A DNA stretch of 64,000 nt from Lentinus brumalis (GCA_001792895.1 MARA01000013.1:1-64000); one strand, 5' to 3'. Positions 1 to 9,832 are shown, counted from the first letter of the stretch. Numbers and translations are program-made. The notes: generated by a model not told the origin, from the sequence alone.

Positions 1-323
1 GCCAACAACGGCGACGGCGAGGTCGCACACAGCAGGCACACGCGCATATCGACGGATATTCACTGGTGGAATATCTGGGGGAGGCCCCCTTAGCTAAGGG
101 CCCAAATAATACGCGAACCACCTTAACTAAGGGAGGCAAATAATTTACACTAGCTGATACTAATGCGACAGGACGGGTGTGGACCGCGTCGAGCGGGCTC
201 ATGTCTGCGCCGGCTCATCGTACAGATCAGCTAGCAACAGTGCGCCGCTGTCCGGGCGTAGTCTCGCAATATGCTGTGCGATATCGCCTCCCGGATACGC
301 GCCCGCTACTCTGACGAGAGGTC
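1..323. other. Gene-free left edge
   Basis: No coding signal was found. The stretch holds a perfect 14-bp palindrome at 87-100 (cccttag/ctaaggg) and a degenerate second copy of the same block at about 118-137. Both are followed by the words aaataat. It ends at the target site of the retrotransposon. Confidence 0.5.
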
Positions 324-328
324 ATGGG
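324..328. repeat. Target site duplication, left copy (ATGGG)
   Basis: The five bases ATGGG lie directly before the 5' LTR and recur at 8491-8495 directly after the 3' LTR. A 5-bp duplication is usual for Ty3/gypsy integrases and shows that both ends of the element are the original integration ends. Confidence 0.95.
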
Positions 329-654
329 TGTTACATTCCATGCCACAAGGCACCAACTCCGGTCCGGACCTACCTCGGACTCCGCACCTCCGGTTCGTTC
401 TTACCTGTGATACTATTCTCGATCACTTCACCCCTTATCGTCTTCTTACTTGACCCGGACTCCGGACCATCTGCTTCCGCTTGCATCCGCCTCCGTGATC
501 AGACTCCGTTCATTCGATCCTTCGATTGTATCCGCCCTTCATTCGATCTTATTACTATACTTTGTATTGGCTGATCATTTGCTTCCGCCTGACTCCGGTT
601 CCGTACCTCCTTACCTATGTCTTGGCTACTCCTCTCCGGACTTTCGGACTTTAC

Positions 655-662
655 TATATAAG
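655..662 (+). promoter_or_regulatory. LTR TATA box (TATATAAG)
   Basis: TATATAAG lies 34 bp before the A at 689, which is where the self-primer word starts, so transcription probably begins there. The same box is at 8071-8078 in the 3' LTR, 32 bp before its copy of the word. Confidence 0.75.
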
Positions 663-688
663 CCTTCCTGTAGCCACGCTTAGACTTC

Positions 689-699
689 AGTTCTGATAT
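689..699 (+). promoter_or_regulatory. Self-primer word at the predicted 5' end of the element mRNA
   Basis: AGTTCTGATAT here is the exact reverse complement of the 11 bases at 1079-1089 just after the LTR. In the fission yeast element Tf1 the first 11 nt of the mRNA fold onto the PBS and, after cleavage, prime minus-strand DNA. The same length, position relative to the TATA box and position relative to the LTR end argue for the same mechanism here. Confidence 0.75.
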
Positions 700-1078
700 C
701 TCGTTACACTCCCCGTTACGACTCTGAGCTCAATCTATTCTGTTCGCTCTCTCTCAACGTCCGATCCTTCCGACCGGACTTCTGACCTCCGACCTCCGAC
801 CTCCGACCTCCGACTTCTGCTTGACTTCTTACCTCTGGCTTGACTTCTCTCTGGCTTGGTATTATCTCTTGCTTATCTTCTTACTCGTTGCTTGCTCCGG
901 TATAAACCCCGGTTCTCTTGTCTGTCTTAAATTGAAGACCTTCGTGGATCCTCAAGGCGTTGATCAATAGCTTCGCCGAAGTCTTCACCCTCAGCGCGTC
1001 TCGTTCCGGACTTCGTAACTCCGTAACTCCGTCCGGACTTCCACCGGACTTCGTCCCGGCGCGCACGGTCTTAACAGT

Positions 1079-1089
1079 ATATCAGAACT
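1079..1089 (+). promoter_or_regulatory. Primer binding site (self-primed type)
   Basis: ATATCAGAACT starts two bases after the LTR end at 1076. It is not preceded by TGG as a tRNA-primed PBS would be, and it pairs over 11 bases with 689-699. Part of it resembles the initiator-tRNA type PBS word TATCAGAGC, which is the alternative reading. Confidence 0.7.
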
Positions 1090-1106
1090 CAACTTGAGGA
1101 TTCATC

Positions 1107-2534
1107 ATGACATCTTCCTTCCAAGGATTCACTGAACGCATATCCCAAGCTGCGGGATATAACCCGGCGGACACTCCAACCCGTCGGGGTAAACTCCCCG
1201 CAGTCAGCACCACTCCGCCTTCTCCGGGCGGTACTCGTCCGCCTTCACCGGCAATCATCCAGCCTGTTTTCCCCATCACCTCTCCCAACAATCCCTTCGA
1301 TCAGTCCGCCATGCGCTTCTACTCTCCGGCTCAAGGCTCGGCCTCTCAAGCTCGGGCTGCCCATGCTGGAGTTCAACCGAACCCGGTCCCTCAGGCCGGA
1401 ACATCCGGACAAGCGCAGGCATCCGGACCTCCGGGAGGTGCTCAGACCTCCGGAACTCAGGCCACTCAGGCATCTGCCGGTGTTAACCCCCAGTCGCAGA
1501 CCAATCAGGATCTAGCGGCTGCTATCACCCTCCTGGCTCAAACCGCGCAGTCCCTCCAGCGGGCTCCGCCTCCGCCTCCGGCTCCTCCGAAGCCTACGGC
1601 GTTTGAGCGCAACAATGTCCGAGACCCGGACCAGTTCGATGGCACGGACCCTACCAAACTCCGTTCCTTCTTCGTTCAGTTAGAGCTGGTCTTCAAGGCT
1701 CGACCCAACACGTTCGATACCCACGAGAAGAAAGTCACCTATGCAATCTCCCATCTCAAGGGGACTGCTCTCGCTTGGTTCGAACCCTTCCTCCTCGAAG
1801 CTCCGTCCGGGAACCCTCCGGTTTTCCTCTCGGACTACGAGGTCTTCCAGGAAGAACTCCGTATGAACTTCGGACCTTACGACGTCGTCGGAACCGCGGA
1901 GCACGAGCTGGAGAATCTAGTTATGTCCGAGAACCAGAGGGTTGCTCGGTATATCACCCAGTTCAATCGTCTCGCCACTCAAGTCGAGTGGGGAAATGAA
2001 GCTCTCCGGTATCAGTTCTACAAAGGCCTTCCGTCCCGACTCAAAGACCGCATCGCGGAGATCGGGAAGCCGAAGGATCTGAACAAACTCCGAGAACTCG
2101 CTCAGTCCATCGACGCCCGCTACTGGGAGCGCAAGACCGAGCAGATCCGTGAGACTCGGACTTCCACCTCCGGATCAAAGTCCTCTTCCACTCCGAAGTC
2201 TTCGACGTCATCCTACCCATCTCAGTCCTCGGGTTCCTCGACTTCTCCGGGCAGCTCCGCCCAGAAGAGTTCGTCGAAGCCTGCAACTCCGAAGACCCCG
2301 GCTAAGACCGCAAAGCCATACGCGGACAAGCTGGGCAAGGACGGCAAGCTCACCCCCGAGGAGCGTCAGCGGCGTTTCGCTGCTAACCTCTGCCTCTTCT
2401 GCGGAGGTCCCGGTCATACTGCGGACGTCTGTCCAAAGAAGACCGCGGCCAAGGGCCGGGCTGCTCAAGCCCAGGCACCTGACGCTCCTGCTGCTCCGGA
2501 CAACGCTCCGGACCCCGCGGAGCCAAAAAACTAG
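1107..2534 (+). CDS. gag: Gag polyprotein of the chromovirus (475 aa)
   Basis: Structural capsid protein of the retrotransposon, acting in cytoplasmic virus-like particles. The N-terminal 150 residues are low-complexity and rich in Pro, Ser and Gln. Residues about 165-345 form a Retrotrans_gag domain (motifs such as HLKGTALAWFEPFL and ARYITQFNRLATQVEW). A Ser/Lys-rich basic linker follows, then a CCHC zinc knuckle CLFCGGPGHTADVC near residue 430. The frame is intact, unlike pol. The first ATG after the PBS is used as start. The stop codon follows immediately on an A-AAA-AAC heptamer, which suggests that Pol is made by -1 frameshifting. Confidence 0.93.
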   Translation: MTSSFQGFTERISQAAGYNPADTPTRRGKLPAVSTTPPSPGGTRPPSPAIIQPVFPITSPNNPFDQSAMRFYSPAQGSASQARAAHAGVQPNPVPQAGTSGQAQASGPPGGAQTSGTQATQASAGVNPQSQTNQDLAAAITLLAQTAQSLQRAPPPPPAPPKPTAFERNNVRDPDQFDGTDPTKLRSFFVQLELVFKARPNTFDTHEKKVTYAISHLKGTALAWFEPFLLEAPSGNPPVFLSDYEVFQEELRMNFGPYDVVGTAEHELENLVMSENQRVARYITQFNRLATQVEWGNEALRYQFYKGLPSRLKDRIAEIGKPKDLNKLRELAQSIDARYWERKTEQIRETRTSTSGSKSSSTPKSSTSSYPSQSSGSSTSPGSSAQKSSSKPATPKTPAKTAKPYADKLGKDGKLTPEERQRRFAANLCLFCGGPGHTADVCPKKTAAKGRAAQAQAPDAPAAPDNAPDPAEPKN

Positions 2535-2564
2535 GCTGCGATCCTCCGCAATCCGCGTGCGGTG
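2525..2564 (+). promoter_or_regulatory. Predicted -1 ribosomal frameshift site between gag and pol
   Basis: The heptamer A-AAA-AAC at 2525-2531 is in phase with gag and lies right before its UAG stop. The pol frame that starts with the protease is exactly -1 relative to gag and is open across this point. Downstream, 2544-2549 can pair with 2559-2564 (CTCCGC/GCGGTG, one mismatch) after a 12-nt spacer. Heptamer, frame relation and spacer fit known -1 frameshift signals; use by the fungus is inferred. Confidence 0.6.
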
Positions 2565-5500
2565 TAGATCGCGTTGACTTGACCCACGCGGAACCGCAAC
2601 TCCGTCTCAACGCTTCCGCTCTTTCGGACCCTTCTGCTCTCCTCCTCCGTCTCTATGCCGAAAACCTCGAAAACTCGTTCACGGCTCTAGTCGACTCCGG
2701 ATCATCGCACTGCTTTATTGATTCGGACTTCGTCGACGAGCACGGACTTCAGACATCATCCATTCCTCCGCTCCGGTTGTCCTTATTTGACGGATCATCT
2801 AATACATCTATTACTCGGATAACCACCTTCCTGTACACTTTCCCTCCGGGGAAGTTCTGAACATCGACTTCTACGTCACTCCGCTCGACAAATCCGTCTC
2901 CGCTGTCCTGGGATACAGCTGGCTCTCCGACTACAATCCGTTGATTGACTGGAAGACGCATAGCATCCAATTCCGGACTACGCCCTCGGCTCGTCCCGTA
3001 CCTCTGTCTGGTCCGGAACCTCCACCGGACTCCGGAGTGCCAGGGCCTCCGCCCAAGCCTCCGTCTGTCTCCCTGATCGGAGCAGCCGCGTTCGCGTGTG
3101 CCTGTAAGCTCCAGGGCTCAGAGAGTTTCACTCTCAATCTATCTGCCCAGTCCGCCACAGCTCGTAGCACGTCCGTCTCGGACGCTCCCCCTCCGGACCT
3201 TCCTCCCGGAGTTCCGGAAGAGTACCGGGAATTCGCGGACGTCTTCAACAAGGCTAAGGCCGACACCCTCCCGGAGCACCGTCCGTACGACCTAAAGATC
3301 GAACTGGAAGACGGCGCTGTTCCACCCCTCGGACCCATCTATCCCTGTCCCAGCTCGAGCTCGATACCCTCCGAGAATACATCGAGGAGAATCTCCGCTC
3401 GGGGTTCATCGCTCCGTCGAACTCCCCCTGCGGATCTCCGGTCCTCTTCGTCAAAAAGAAAGACGGCTCACTCCGCTTGTGTGTCGACTATCGAGGACTT
3501 AACAAGATCACTCGGAAGGATCGCTATCCGCTCCCGCTCATCTCGGACCTCCTTGATGCTCCCCGGAAGGCTCGTATCTATACCAAGATCGACCTCCGGC
3601 ACGCTTACAACCTAGTCCGCATCGCTCCCGGAGATGAATGGAAGACTGCCTTCCGGACTCGCTACGGTTCGTTCGAGTGGCGCGTTATGCCGTTCGGACT
3701 TTCCAACGCTCCGGCAGCCTTTCAACGTTTCGTCAACGACATCTTCGCGGACTTGCTAGACGTTTGCGTGGTCGTCTATCTCGACGACATCCTCATCTAC
3801 TCCGACAACCCCGCCGATCACCGGAAGCACGTCAAAGAAGTCCTTCGACGTCTCCGGAAGCACAACTCTACGCTCGCGCGGACAAATGTGAATTCCACAC
3901 GGAGTCCGTCGAGTATCTGGGCTACATCCTCTCTGCCGAAGGCCTCACTATGTCTACGGACAAGGTCAAGACGATTCTCGAGTGGCCGGAACCCCGGAAG
4001 GTCCGAGACATACAGTCGTTCCTCGGATTCGCCAACTTCTACCGGCGTTTCATCCCCAACTACTCCGAGATCGTCATTCCATTGACCCGCCTGACCCGGA
4101 AGAACGTTCCATGGAACTTCTCCGACGCCTGTCGCGATGCCTTCAACACCCTCAAGAAGGCGTTCACCACGGCTCCGGTACTCCATCACTGGGAACCGGA
4201 TCGGCAGATCACCGTCGAAACCGACGCTTCGGACTACGCCATCGCCGGAATTCTGTCCATCACCTCGGACTCCGGTGAACTCCACCCCATCGCTTTCCAC
4301 TCCCGTACCCTCTCCGGCGCGGAGTTGAACTATGACACCCACGACAAGGAACTACTCGCCATCTATGAAGCATTCAAGACTTGGCGGCACTATCTCGAGG
4401 GCTCCGGAACTCCGGTCGACGTCGTCACGGATCACAAGAACCTCGAGTACTTCTCCACTACCAAACTCCTTACCCGCCGCCAAGCCCGCTGGTCCGAGTA
4501 CCTGTCGCAGTTCAACATGGTCATCCGGTTCCGCCCCGGAAAACTCGGAGCAAAACCCGACGCACTCACTCGCCGTTGGGACGTCTACCCAAAAGAGGGG
4601 GATAGTGACTACTCCGTCGTCAACCCACACAACTTTCGACCAGTCTTCACTCAAGAGCAACTCGCTTCATCCCTCCGGGCGACGATTCTGCACCTTCCCG
4701 TCCTCCGAGCAGTGTTCGCACTCGACGACACGCAACTCCGGACGGACATCCTGTCCGCTCAGAACTCCGGATCCACCTCCCCGGAGCTCGTCGCGGGCCT
4801 CAAGTCCGCTTCTGACCCCAATCATCCCCGTTGGACCTTCAATCCAGAAGGCTTCCTTTGTCTCAACAATCGCATCTATGTTCCGGATCTTGGCGACCTC
4901 CGTCTACGCGTCCTCCGAGCCCGCCACGACATCCGACGGCTGGCCACTGGGGACAGAACAAGACTCAGGACCTCGTCCTCCGGGACTACAACTGGCCCGG
5001 ACTCCGGATCTTCGTCCGGGACTACTGCAAATCCTGTACCACCTGCGCCCGATCCAAAACCCCTCGTCATCTACCCTACGGAACGCTGAAACAACTCCCC
5101 ATCCCCGAACGACCGTGGAACTCCATCTCCATGGACCTCATCGAACAGCTTCCGGACTCCGAGGGTTATACCGCGATTCTTGTCATAGTTGACCGGTTAA
5201 CCAAACAGTCCATCTTCATTCCTACGCACAACACCCTCAATGCTCAGGAACTCGCCGAACTGTTCATCCTCCATGTCTTCTCCAAGCACGGAGTTCCTTC
5301 CCACGTCACCTCGGACCGGGGCTCGGAGTTCGTCTCACACTTCTTCCGTTCCCTCGGCAAAGCTCTCGATATGAAGCTTCACTTCACCTCCGGATATCAT
5401 CCGGAAGGCGACGGACAAACTGAACGTGTCAACCAGACCCTGGAACAGTATCTTCGCATCTACTGCAACTATCAACAGGACAACTGGTCCAAACTCCTGC

Positions 5501-6213
5501 CTCTCGCGGAGTTCGCGTACAACAATGCTCCGAACGCCACCACCGGACTCTCTCCCTTCTTCGCGAACAAGGGCTATCATCCCGGACTAGCCGTCCACCC
5601 GGAACGCGACCTCACCTCCGCTCGGGCTCGGGAGTTCGCCATAGACCTCGACGAACTCCACTCCGCACTCCGAGAACATATCGCCGAAGCTCAGGCCCGT
5701 TACCAAGTCCAAGCCGACAAACATCGTCTTCCAGCTCCGGACTTCCGGGTCGGAGACTACGCCTATGTCCGAGCCGAGTTCATCCGTTCTACTCGCCCCG
5801 CCAAGAAACTCTCAGAAAAGTTCTTGGGCCCTTATGAGATCATCGCTCAGCCCGGAACTCACTCCTTCACCCTCCGTCTCCCCGAATCCATGCGGGCTAT
5901 CCACCCCGTATTCCATGTCTCCCAGCTTGAACCCGCAACTCCGAACACCATCCCCGGACGTGTCCAAACTCCGCCCCCTCCGATCGAGATCGACGGAGAA
6001 CCCGAGTACGAAATCTCCGAGGTCCTCGACTCCAAGATTGATCGCCGGCGCCGATCCTGTCAACTCCTGTACCTGGTCCGGTGGGCCGGATATGAAGGCA
6101 CCGACGAAGAAACGTCATGGATACTCGCTACCGAACTCGAACACGCCCAGGAACTCCTTGCGGACTTCCATCGGTCCTATCCGGACAAGCCCGGACCTCT
6201 TGCTTCACTCTGA
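2534..6213 (+). pseudogene. pol: Pol polyprotein: protease, RT, RNase H, integrase, chromodomain (four frame breaks)
   Basis: Copies element RNA into DNA and integrates it. The aspartic protease has its DSG motif near 2693. Reverse transcriptase has [14 protein letters not shown] and YLDD motifs (YLDD codons from 3777). RNase H (TDASDYAIAG) lies near 4213 with KELLAIYEA beyond. The integrase shows HPTAGHWG and CKSCTTC zinc-binding residues, then the D (SMDLIEQ), D (TSDRGSEF) and E (DGQTERVNQ) catalytic set. A chromodomain (about 6001-6190, LVRWAGYEGTDEETSW) ends it and in this group targets heterochromatin. The frame changes four times, near 2848-2851 (G run), 3343-3345 (C run), 3865 and 4930. 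Each change is explained by one missing G or C. Either the copy is newly dead or the assembly has small errors. Confidence 0.92.
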
Positions 6214-6447
6214 TTACTTATGGTTCTTACTTATCACTCATTCTTATCTGGTCATTACTTCAATTCTTACTCATACTATTCATTCTGATCTGATTACAAA
6301 CATCCTTATACTATTACAAAAAACCTCTGACCCTTCAATACTTACCATCTTGGTTGTTGTCACTCTTGTTTCGGACTTCACTCGGTTTTCGATCAAGAAA
6401 GGATTCAATTTCTCTATCTACACGGACGTCCGGACTTCGGACTCCGT
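6214..6447. other. Spacer between pol and the antisense gene
   Basis: AT-richer stretch with no reading frame of its own; it probably holds the 3' untranslated end of the antisense gene and the end of the pol transcript leader to the polypurine tract. Confidence 0.4.
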
Positions 6448-7525
6448 TCACTTCTTCGGACCCTGGCCTTCAGGCCCCTTCCCGGACCCTTCTCCCGTCT
6501 TCTCCGGCTCCTTGCCGGACTCCTGCCCATCCGTTCCCTCCGGACTCTCCCCGGACCCTTCACCCTCATCCTTCTTCTCCGGACCCTTCCCGGTCTCCCG
6601 CTCGGACTCCTCCTCTTCTTCGGCCGAACCATCTTCATCGGCCTCCGGCTCCTCCCTGGGCTTCGGAACTCCGGTGGGCTGGTACCGGGCGAAGTACGCC
6701 TCCACGGCCCCGGCCCGGTTCCGGAAGTCGTCCAACTTCCGGAGCTCCATCCGGATCCGGGCCTCCTCCACCCTGGTCTTCCTCACCTCGTCCTGCAACT
6801 CCGACATCTCCTCCTGCAAGGACGCCATGTCCGGCCGGAGCTTCCGGATCTCGCTCCGGCACGCGGACACCTCCTGCAGGACCCGGAGGAAGAGGTCCCT
6901 CGTGTCGAGGGACCCCTCGGCGACCGCAAGCTTCTTCGGCCGCGCCTTCTCGACCTCCGGTTCCGGTTCCGGCTCCGGGTGCGCCCTCTCCTTCCCCTTC
7001 GAGGGGCCGGCCTTCGGGTCTCCTCGACCTTCTTCTTCTTCGGCGTCGGGGTTTCGTCCTCGTCGCTGTCGACCAGGTCGTGGCTCTTCCGCTTCTTGAC
7101 CCGGACCTCGTACGGCGGACTTCCGCCCTCGCACTTCATCTTCTTCGCCTGGCACCGCACGCACGCGGCAGCTTTGCCGGACGTGTAGTACCGGCATATC
7201 GCCATTGCCTTGCGGCAAGGCGTGCAAGGCGAACTATAAACAAACATCAGTAAACTCAGCAACCCGGACTCCGGGTCCGGACTTACTCAGTGACCTTCTC
7301 GGTCCGCTCCTCCCCGGCCCCGGCTCCGGACTTCTTCGTCGGGGTCCTCTTCTTCGGCTGCCTGGCCTGCTCGGCCTCCTTCTCCTTCTCCGCCTTCCGG
7401 AGCGCGGCCTCCGTCGCCAATCGCTCGGCCTCCAGCTTCTCCACGTTGGCCCTAGCTAGGGCCAACTGGGCTTCGGCCTGTTGGAGGCGCAGGGCGGCGA
7501 TGTCGTCTTGGGTCTTCGGGGGCAT
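6448..7525 (-). CDS. Antisense gene inside the retrotransposon: coiled-coil / Zn2Cys6-type protein
   Basis: Transcribed against gag-pol. Model: exon 1 7525-7287, 53-nt intron 7286-7234 (donor GTAAGT, branch-like TACTGAT, acceptor TATAG), exon 2 7233-6448. The start is MPPKTQDD and a TATAAAG box lies about 55 bp upstream. Exon 1 encodes a helical Ala/Glu-rich coiled coil and a Lys-rich stretch. The splice creates a C-X2-C-X6-C-X10-C-X2-C-X6-C cluster, the spacing of fungal Zn2Cys6 DNA-binding domains, followed by KKRK and KKKK basic patches, a second coiled coil and an acidic Gly/Glu-rich tail. Total coding length is one base short of a multiple of three. The frame changes near 7020, again explained by one missing base; intact length would be about 341 aa. 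The role is unknown; a regulator of the element or of host genes is a guess. Confidence 0.7.
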
Positions 7526-7576
7526 GGTGGTGGTTGGCAGAAGAAGAGTTTGATCACCCCCGACTCCGGCTCGGAA

Positions 7577-7583
7577 CTTTATA
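7577..7583 (-). promoter_or_regulatory. TATA box of the antisense gene (TATAAAG)
   Basis: On the minus strand TATAAAG lies about 52-58 bp before the MPPKTQ start codon. It gives the antisense gene its own promoter, separate from the LTRs. Confidence 0.55.
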
Positions 7584-7734
7584 GTCCGTAGCCGATCCGG
7601 ATCTTTCCGACCTTCACAACTCCGAACATCACGTCCGACCTTCACCTGTCCGATCATCATCCGTCCGGTCATCACACGTCAGATCGAAACATCATTCCAT
7701 CGGACTTCCTATCGGTCCTCGAGGGCTCGGACCC

Positions 7735-7746
7735 AGTGGGGGGATA
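7735..7746 (+). promoter_or_regulatory. Polypurine tract (AGTGGGGGGATA)
   Basis: A purine-rich run one base before the 3' LTR start, the place and composition expected of the plus-strand primer left by RNase H. Confidence 0.85.
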
Positions 7747-7747
7747 C

Positions 7748-8490
7748 TGTTACATTCCATGCCACAAGGCACCAACTCCGGTCCGGACCTACCTCGGACT
7801 CCGCACCTCCGGTTCGTTCTTACCTGTGATACTATTCTCGATCACTTCACCCCTTATCATCTTCTTACTTGACCCGGACTCCGGACCATCTGCTTCCGCT
7901 TGCATCCGCCTCCGTGATCAGACTCCGTTCATTCGATCCTTCGATTGTATCCGCCCTTCATTCGATCTTACTATACTTTGTATTGGCTGATCAGTTGCTT
8001 CCGCCTGACTCCGGTTCCGTACCTCCTTACCTATGTCTTGGCTACTCCTCTTCGGACTTTCGGACTTTACTATATAAGCCTTCCTGTAGCCACGCTTAGT
8101 TCAGTTCTGATATCTCGTTACACTCCCCGTTACGACTCTGAGCTCAATCTATTCGGTTCGCTCTCTCTCAACGTCCGATCCTTCCGACCGGACTTCTGAC
8201 CTCCGACCTCCGACCTCCGACCTCCGACTTCTGCTTGACTTCTTACCTCTGGCTTGACTTCTCTCTGGCTTGGTATTATCTCTTGCTTATCTTCTTACTC
8301 GTTGCTTGCTCCGGTATAAACCCCGGTTCTCTTGTCTGTCTTAAATTGAAGACCTTCGTGGATCCTCAAGGCGTTGATCAATAGCTTCGCCGAAGTCTTC
8401 ACCCTCAGCGCGTCTCGTTCCGGACTTCGTAACTCCGTAATTCCGTCCGGACTTCCACCGGACTTCGTCCCGGCGCGCACGGTCTTAACA
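7748..8490 (+). repeat. 3' LTR (743 bp)
   Basis: Near-identical to 329-1076 with the same TGTTA/TAACA ends, TATATAAG at 8071-8078 and the self-primer word at 8103-8113. Followed at 8491-8495 by the second ATGGG of the target duplication. Confidence 0.96.
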
Positions 8491-8495
8491 ATGGG
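8491..8495. repeat. Target site duplication, right copy (ATGGG)
   Basis: Matches 324-328 and marks the right integration junction. Confidence 0.95.
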
Positions 8496-9169
8496 CCGCC
8501 GAAATCTGGAGCTTGTGGGTTCTCGAAGTGAAAAATGGGCAGGCTTCCCATACATTGGATCACAGTCTCCTTTACCTGCGGAGCGATTCAGGTTACGGTT
8601 CGTTTGACAGATCGCAGTGTGGCATCTCGTATGTATCTGACTGCGTACTTACGATGGCATAGGTCCGGCAGTCACAGGCTCGCATGCCGTACTGCTCAGC
8701 CTCTGGGTCAAGTAGTATCACATCCCCAGAGATGCGCCTTCAGGCCTCATGCCCAGCCCCACTGGAGATTGACAGGACGTTCGCATTGTTTCTCGAGCTC
8801 TCGGACCCTCTATTGTCGAAATGTCTCGAAGACGGGCCCCGATAGAAGTCACAACACTCCGACTAAGGCTCGGAGGGTGCTGCAATATGGTTGTATCATG
8901 CGGGTCTACGGTGACAGACCAAAGTCCGTTGCATATATGTGGCGTGAAGAAGACCAATTGCATACTGTTCTGCGGCTTTACGCCCGAGTACAGCCATCCC
9001 TACTACTTATCGTAACGACATCAATATCAATGGTGTTCATCATCTTTGGCCAGCACAGTGACAGAGCGTGTGCGCTATCTCAAGTGAGCGCGCAGCTCGT
9101 TCATCGGGATTACATTGTCGGATAATAGATTATAGGCTGCCTAACTGCCGCGTTGAGCCTGACCATGAG
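8496..9169. other. Gene-free stretch between the two mobile elements
   Basis: Only short broken frames on both strands and no recognisable domain. On the minus strand it lies just downstream of the C-terminal remnant of the BCS1-like gene. Confidence 0.4.
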
Positions 9170-9583
9170 TCACGGTATCATGCGAAGCAGCAGGCGTCCC
9201 ACTGCCTCAGCAACGAGCAACACCAACAGACTACCCGTGCTGGCGTGTATGGCGCGACAGATAGGAAGTGAAGCAGTCCTAGTGTTGTTCTGCGGACAGT
9301 CGTCAGCTGTACTGCTTGCGCTTCTCCTTTCGACCCGTACCTCAGCCTCGTCCACGGTGCCGTATGTGCGCATCTTGCATATCATCAGATAGCCCTACAG
9401 TGCCCCCATCAAATACTAAGGATCCAGCTCAGAGAACCGGTCCGCGAGCTCCGCTGCCTTCTCGGTCGAGAGACTCGGGCCATGAGACGGAGAATGTGAG
9501 GTCGGCATAAGTTGCGGACGAATCTCCGACCGCGGAGGAGGAAGAGCCGGCGGAGAGGGAAATGTGGACGGCGACGGGGAGGA
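9170..9583 (-). pseudogene. BCS1-like AAA ATPase, C-terminal remnant (left of the transposon)
   Basis: The minus strand reads, with stops and frame changes, through KAAELADRFSELDP and then GYLMICKMRTYGTVDEAEV. Family BCS1 proteins of Agaricomycetes end with a similar ELAxRFxxxxP..xSMAxLQGYL..K.RP..AV.E block. It is the continuation of the piece at 14168-14910; the 4.57-kb transposon separates them. BCS1-type AAA ATPases are mitochondrial inner-membrane chaperones, and Agaricomycetes carry many diverged copies. This one is decayed beyond function. Confidence 0.65.
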
Positions 9584-9609
9584 CTGTACCATTTCGAATG
9601 GTTCGACCA
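9584..9609 (+). repeat. Left terminal inverted repeat of the DNA transposon
   Basis: Twenty-six bases matching the reverse complement of 14142-14167 without a mismatch. The outer three (CTG) may be chance flank if TA at 9587-9588 is the target duplication. Confidence 0.9.
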
Positions 9610-9832
9610 GTCACGCATAACGGAGCTTCAATTTGGGCGAATGTTGGGCGCTTGTAACGTGTCACAGAGCGACTGGTCGAAATCTCCTCGAGTTCGCGAA
9701 ATTCACCGTTTTGTCACGTCTCTATGCCTGAAATCGCCTGGTACTGCCAGAGCTCGCTTGTACATACACATCTACGTCGACTGAATACATATCTACGGCG
9801 ATAGGACATCAAACATGCTACTGGTGGCTACT

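Larger units (their letters stand above)
329..1076 (+). repeat. 5' LTR (748 bp)
   Basis: Begins TGTTAC and ends TTAACA, giving a 5-bp inverted terminal repeat TGTTA/TAACA. It contains a TATA box at 655-662 and the self-primer word at 689-699. A 7-bp unit (acctccg) occurs four times in tandem near 784-811. Compared with the 3' LTR it has a 3-nt and a 2-nt insertion and five substitutions. Confidence 0.96.
329..8490 (+). mobile_element. Full-length Ty3/gypsy chromovirus (Tf1/sushi-like, self-primed)
   Basis: This is an 8.16-kb LTR retrotransposon with both LTRs, a 5-bp target duplication, gag, pol in the order protease, reverse transcriptase, RNase H, integrase, chromodomain, a polypurine tract before the 3' LTR, and an extra antisense gene after pol. 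The LTRs differ by five substitutions and two small indels over about 743 bp, so insertion is fairly recent but not brand new. Pol carries four single-base losses, so this copy as written would not make a full Pol. The chromodomain and the 11-nt self-complementarity between leader and PBS place it with the Tf1/sushi-type chromoviruses of fungi; the assignment rests on gene order and motifs, without a phylogeny. Confidence 0.95.

Noticed and set aside
784..811. CRISPR-like short tandem repeats in the LTR
   Set aside because: Four direct copies of a 7-bp unit without spacers, present in both LTRs; a simple tandem repeat in a eukaryotic element.
2941..5089. Several separate genes (protease, RT, RNase H) in different frames
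   Set aside because: Domains continue without gap across each frame change and each change equals one missing G or C, so they are one broken pol.
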